A stretch of 64,000 nt of DNA, taken from contig VZSE01010765.1 in the NCBI GenBank assembly GCA_013398275.1, positions 187,251-251,250 on the forward strand. The letters are read 5' to 3'. The notes beneath the pieces are model-generated. The model did no database searches. It was given only the letters and a program-made list of their open reading frames with translations, and was not told where the DNA came from. A program made the translations under genes and the position numbers. This stretch comes from Promerops cafer. Taxonomy: Eukaryota > Chordata > Aves > Passeriformes > Nectariniidae. Shown here piece by piece: positions 63,451-64,000 of this stretch (position 1 is the first letter of the stretch; each line of letters begins with the position of its first letter).

Positions 63451-63485
63451 CAGCCACTGCCTCGTGGGTCTTTTCATATTAACAG
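63451..63485 (-). CDS. Possible coding exon
   Basis: Very good acceptor (TTCTCTCTGTGAACATTTAG) and donor GTGGCTG|GTAAGC. Two leading bases and 11 codons (VNMKRPTRQWL), the only open frame, ending in phase 0. If real, the gene continues beyond the right edge of the window. Confidence 0.3.
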
Positions 63486-64000
63486 CTAAATGTTCACAGA
63501 GAGAATGCTGAATAGGTTCACTGTAAGTCAATGGGGCAGCTTCAACATCTCTCAAGTTATATGCCAGGTGCTCCAGTGCACCCCAAGGCACAGAGAGAGA
63601 GCAGAATGGACAGCACTGCTCCTCCACTGCTCCTCACCCAGGTCACCTAGGCCTGTCATTCAGCTGCAGGTTTCATGGTGGGCAGTGGTAATCTGTGGGC
63701 TCTAGACAGATGCAGAGACCTCAAGTAATGAGCTGCAGCACAAATATCTCTCACTATAAATCAAACAAAAAAAGTAATTAAAACCAATCTAGCAAACTAA
63801 GCATGAAGTGAATGCAGAACTGTTCCATCAGAAGAACCCTGCTGCAACTTAGAAAATTTATTTTTTCCACTTTCTTTTAAAGCCATAATCCTGAAGTGCA
63901 AATATGACCTTGCCAGAGATAGTGAGGGGAGAGGCAGCAGAGTTCAGAGTATGAGACCCCCTCACACACAACAGGAAAATGGGAATAGTCTAATACCTTA

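Larger units (their letters stand above)
28098..63485 (-). other. Unrecognised multi-exon protein-coding gene (3' part), inferred span
   Basis: The minus strand holds a chain of short open stretches. Each is preceded by a pyrimidine tract and AG and followed by GT, and their phases join. Reading downstream, the supported order is 58,760-58,705; 58,463-58,410; 57,650-57,549; 56,019-55,903; 55,671-55,613; (51,119-51,100); 51,048-50,973; 47,840-47,799; then a less settled group between 47.2 and 43.6 kb; 42,987-42,899; 37,420-37,349; 34,728-34,626; 34,468-34,326; 30,555-30,467; 28,318-28,174 with stop and AATAAA. Total coding length seen is roughly 400-550 codons depending on the uncertain exons. 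The product is rich in Leu, Ile, Val and helix formers, with no signal peptide or catalytic motif I can name. The C-terminal part resembles helical repeats of the TPR or armadillo kind. I could not identify the protein. Introns range from about 0.2 kb to over 5 kb and contain the CR1 and LTR insertions. Confidence 0.7.

Noticed and set aside
1..64000. CRISPR arrays, bacterial operons, tRNA or rRNA genes
   Set aside because: Regularly spaced direct repeats, ribosome-binding-site-led coding runs and cloverleaf or rRNA core sequences were not seen; the sequence is eukaryotic.

Overview
The window looks like avian nuclear DNA, probably from a songbird. It is AT-rich, has no operon-like coding, and carries CR1 non-LTR retrotransposon tails of the bird type, on both strands at about 3.3, 6.9, 51.2-52.6, 53.2-54.7 and 56.8-57.2 kb. 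It also carries several avian-style endogenous retrovirus LTRs. The bird assignment rests on CR1; the songbird refinement is an impression from the LTRs and is weak.

From 1 to about 28 kb I see no gene. This part holds repeats: a CR1 tail (3.3 kb), two nearly identical solo LTRs with perfect 5-bp target duplications (4.88-5.50 and 15.26-15.88 kb), a CR1 tail (6.9 kb), two oppositely oriented copies of an LTR-like family (11.6-12.0 and 21.4-22.0 kb), a GATA microsatellite (14.4 kb), an ERV-like fragment (17.0-17.9 kb) and another LTR (23.2-24.1 kb).

From about 28.1 kb rightwards the minus strand carries the 3' part of one protein-coding gene, split into many short exons with large introns. 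I found the exons by reading the complement for AG...GT-bounded open stretches whose codon phases join. The strongest are 58.76-58.41, 57.65-57.55, 56.02-55.90, 55.67-55.61, 51.05-50.97, 42.99-42.90, 34.73-34.33, 30.56-30.47 and the terminal exon 28.32-28.17 kb, which has a stop codon and an AATAAA about 70 bases further on. The protein is helix-rich and looks repeat-like near its C terminus. I do not recognise it. Candidate exons continue to 63.5 kb, so the 5' end probably lies beyond the window.

At 51.1-55.25 kb a CR1-plus-LTR block of about 2,067 bp occurs twice in tandem, at over 99.5% identity, with a single N at the junction. This is most easily read as an uncollapsed assembly overlap or allelic duplication, not as biology.
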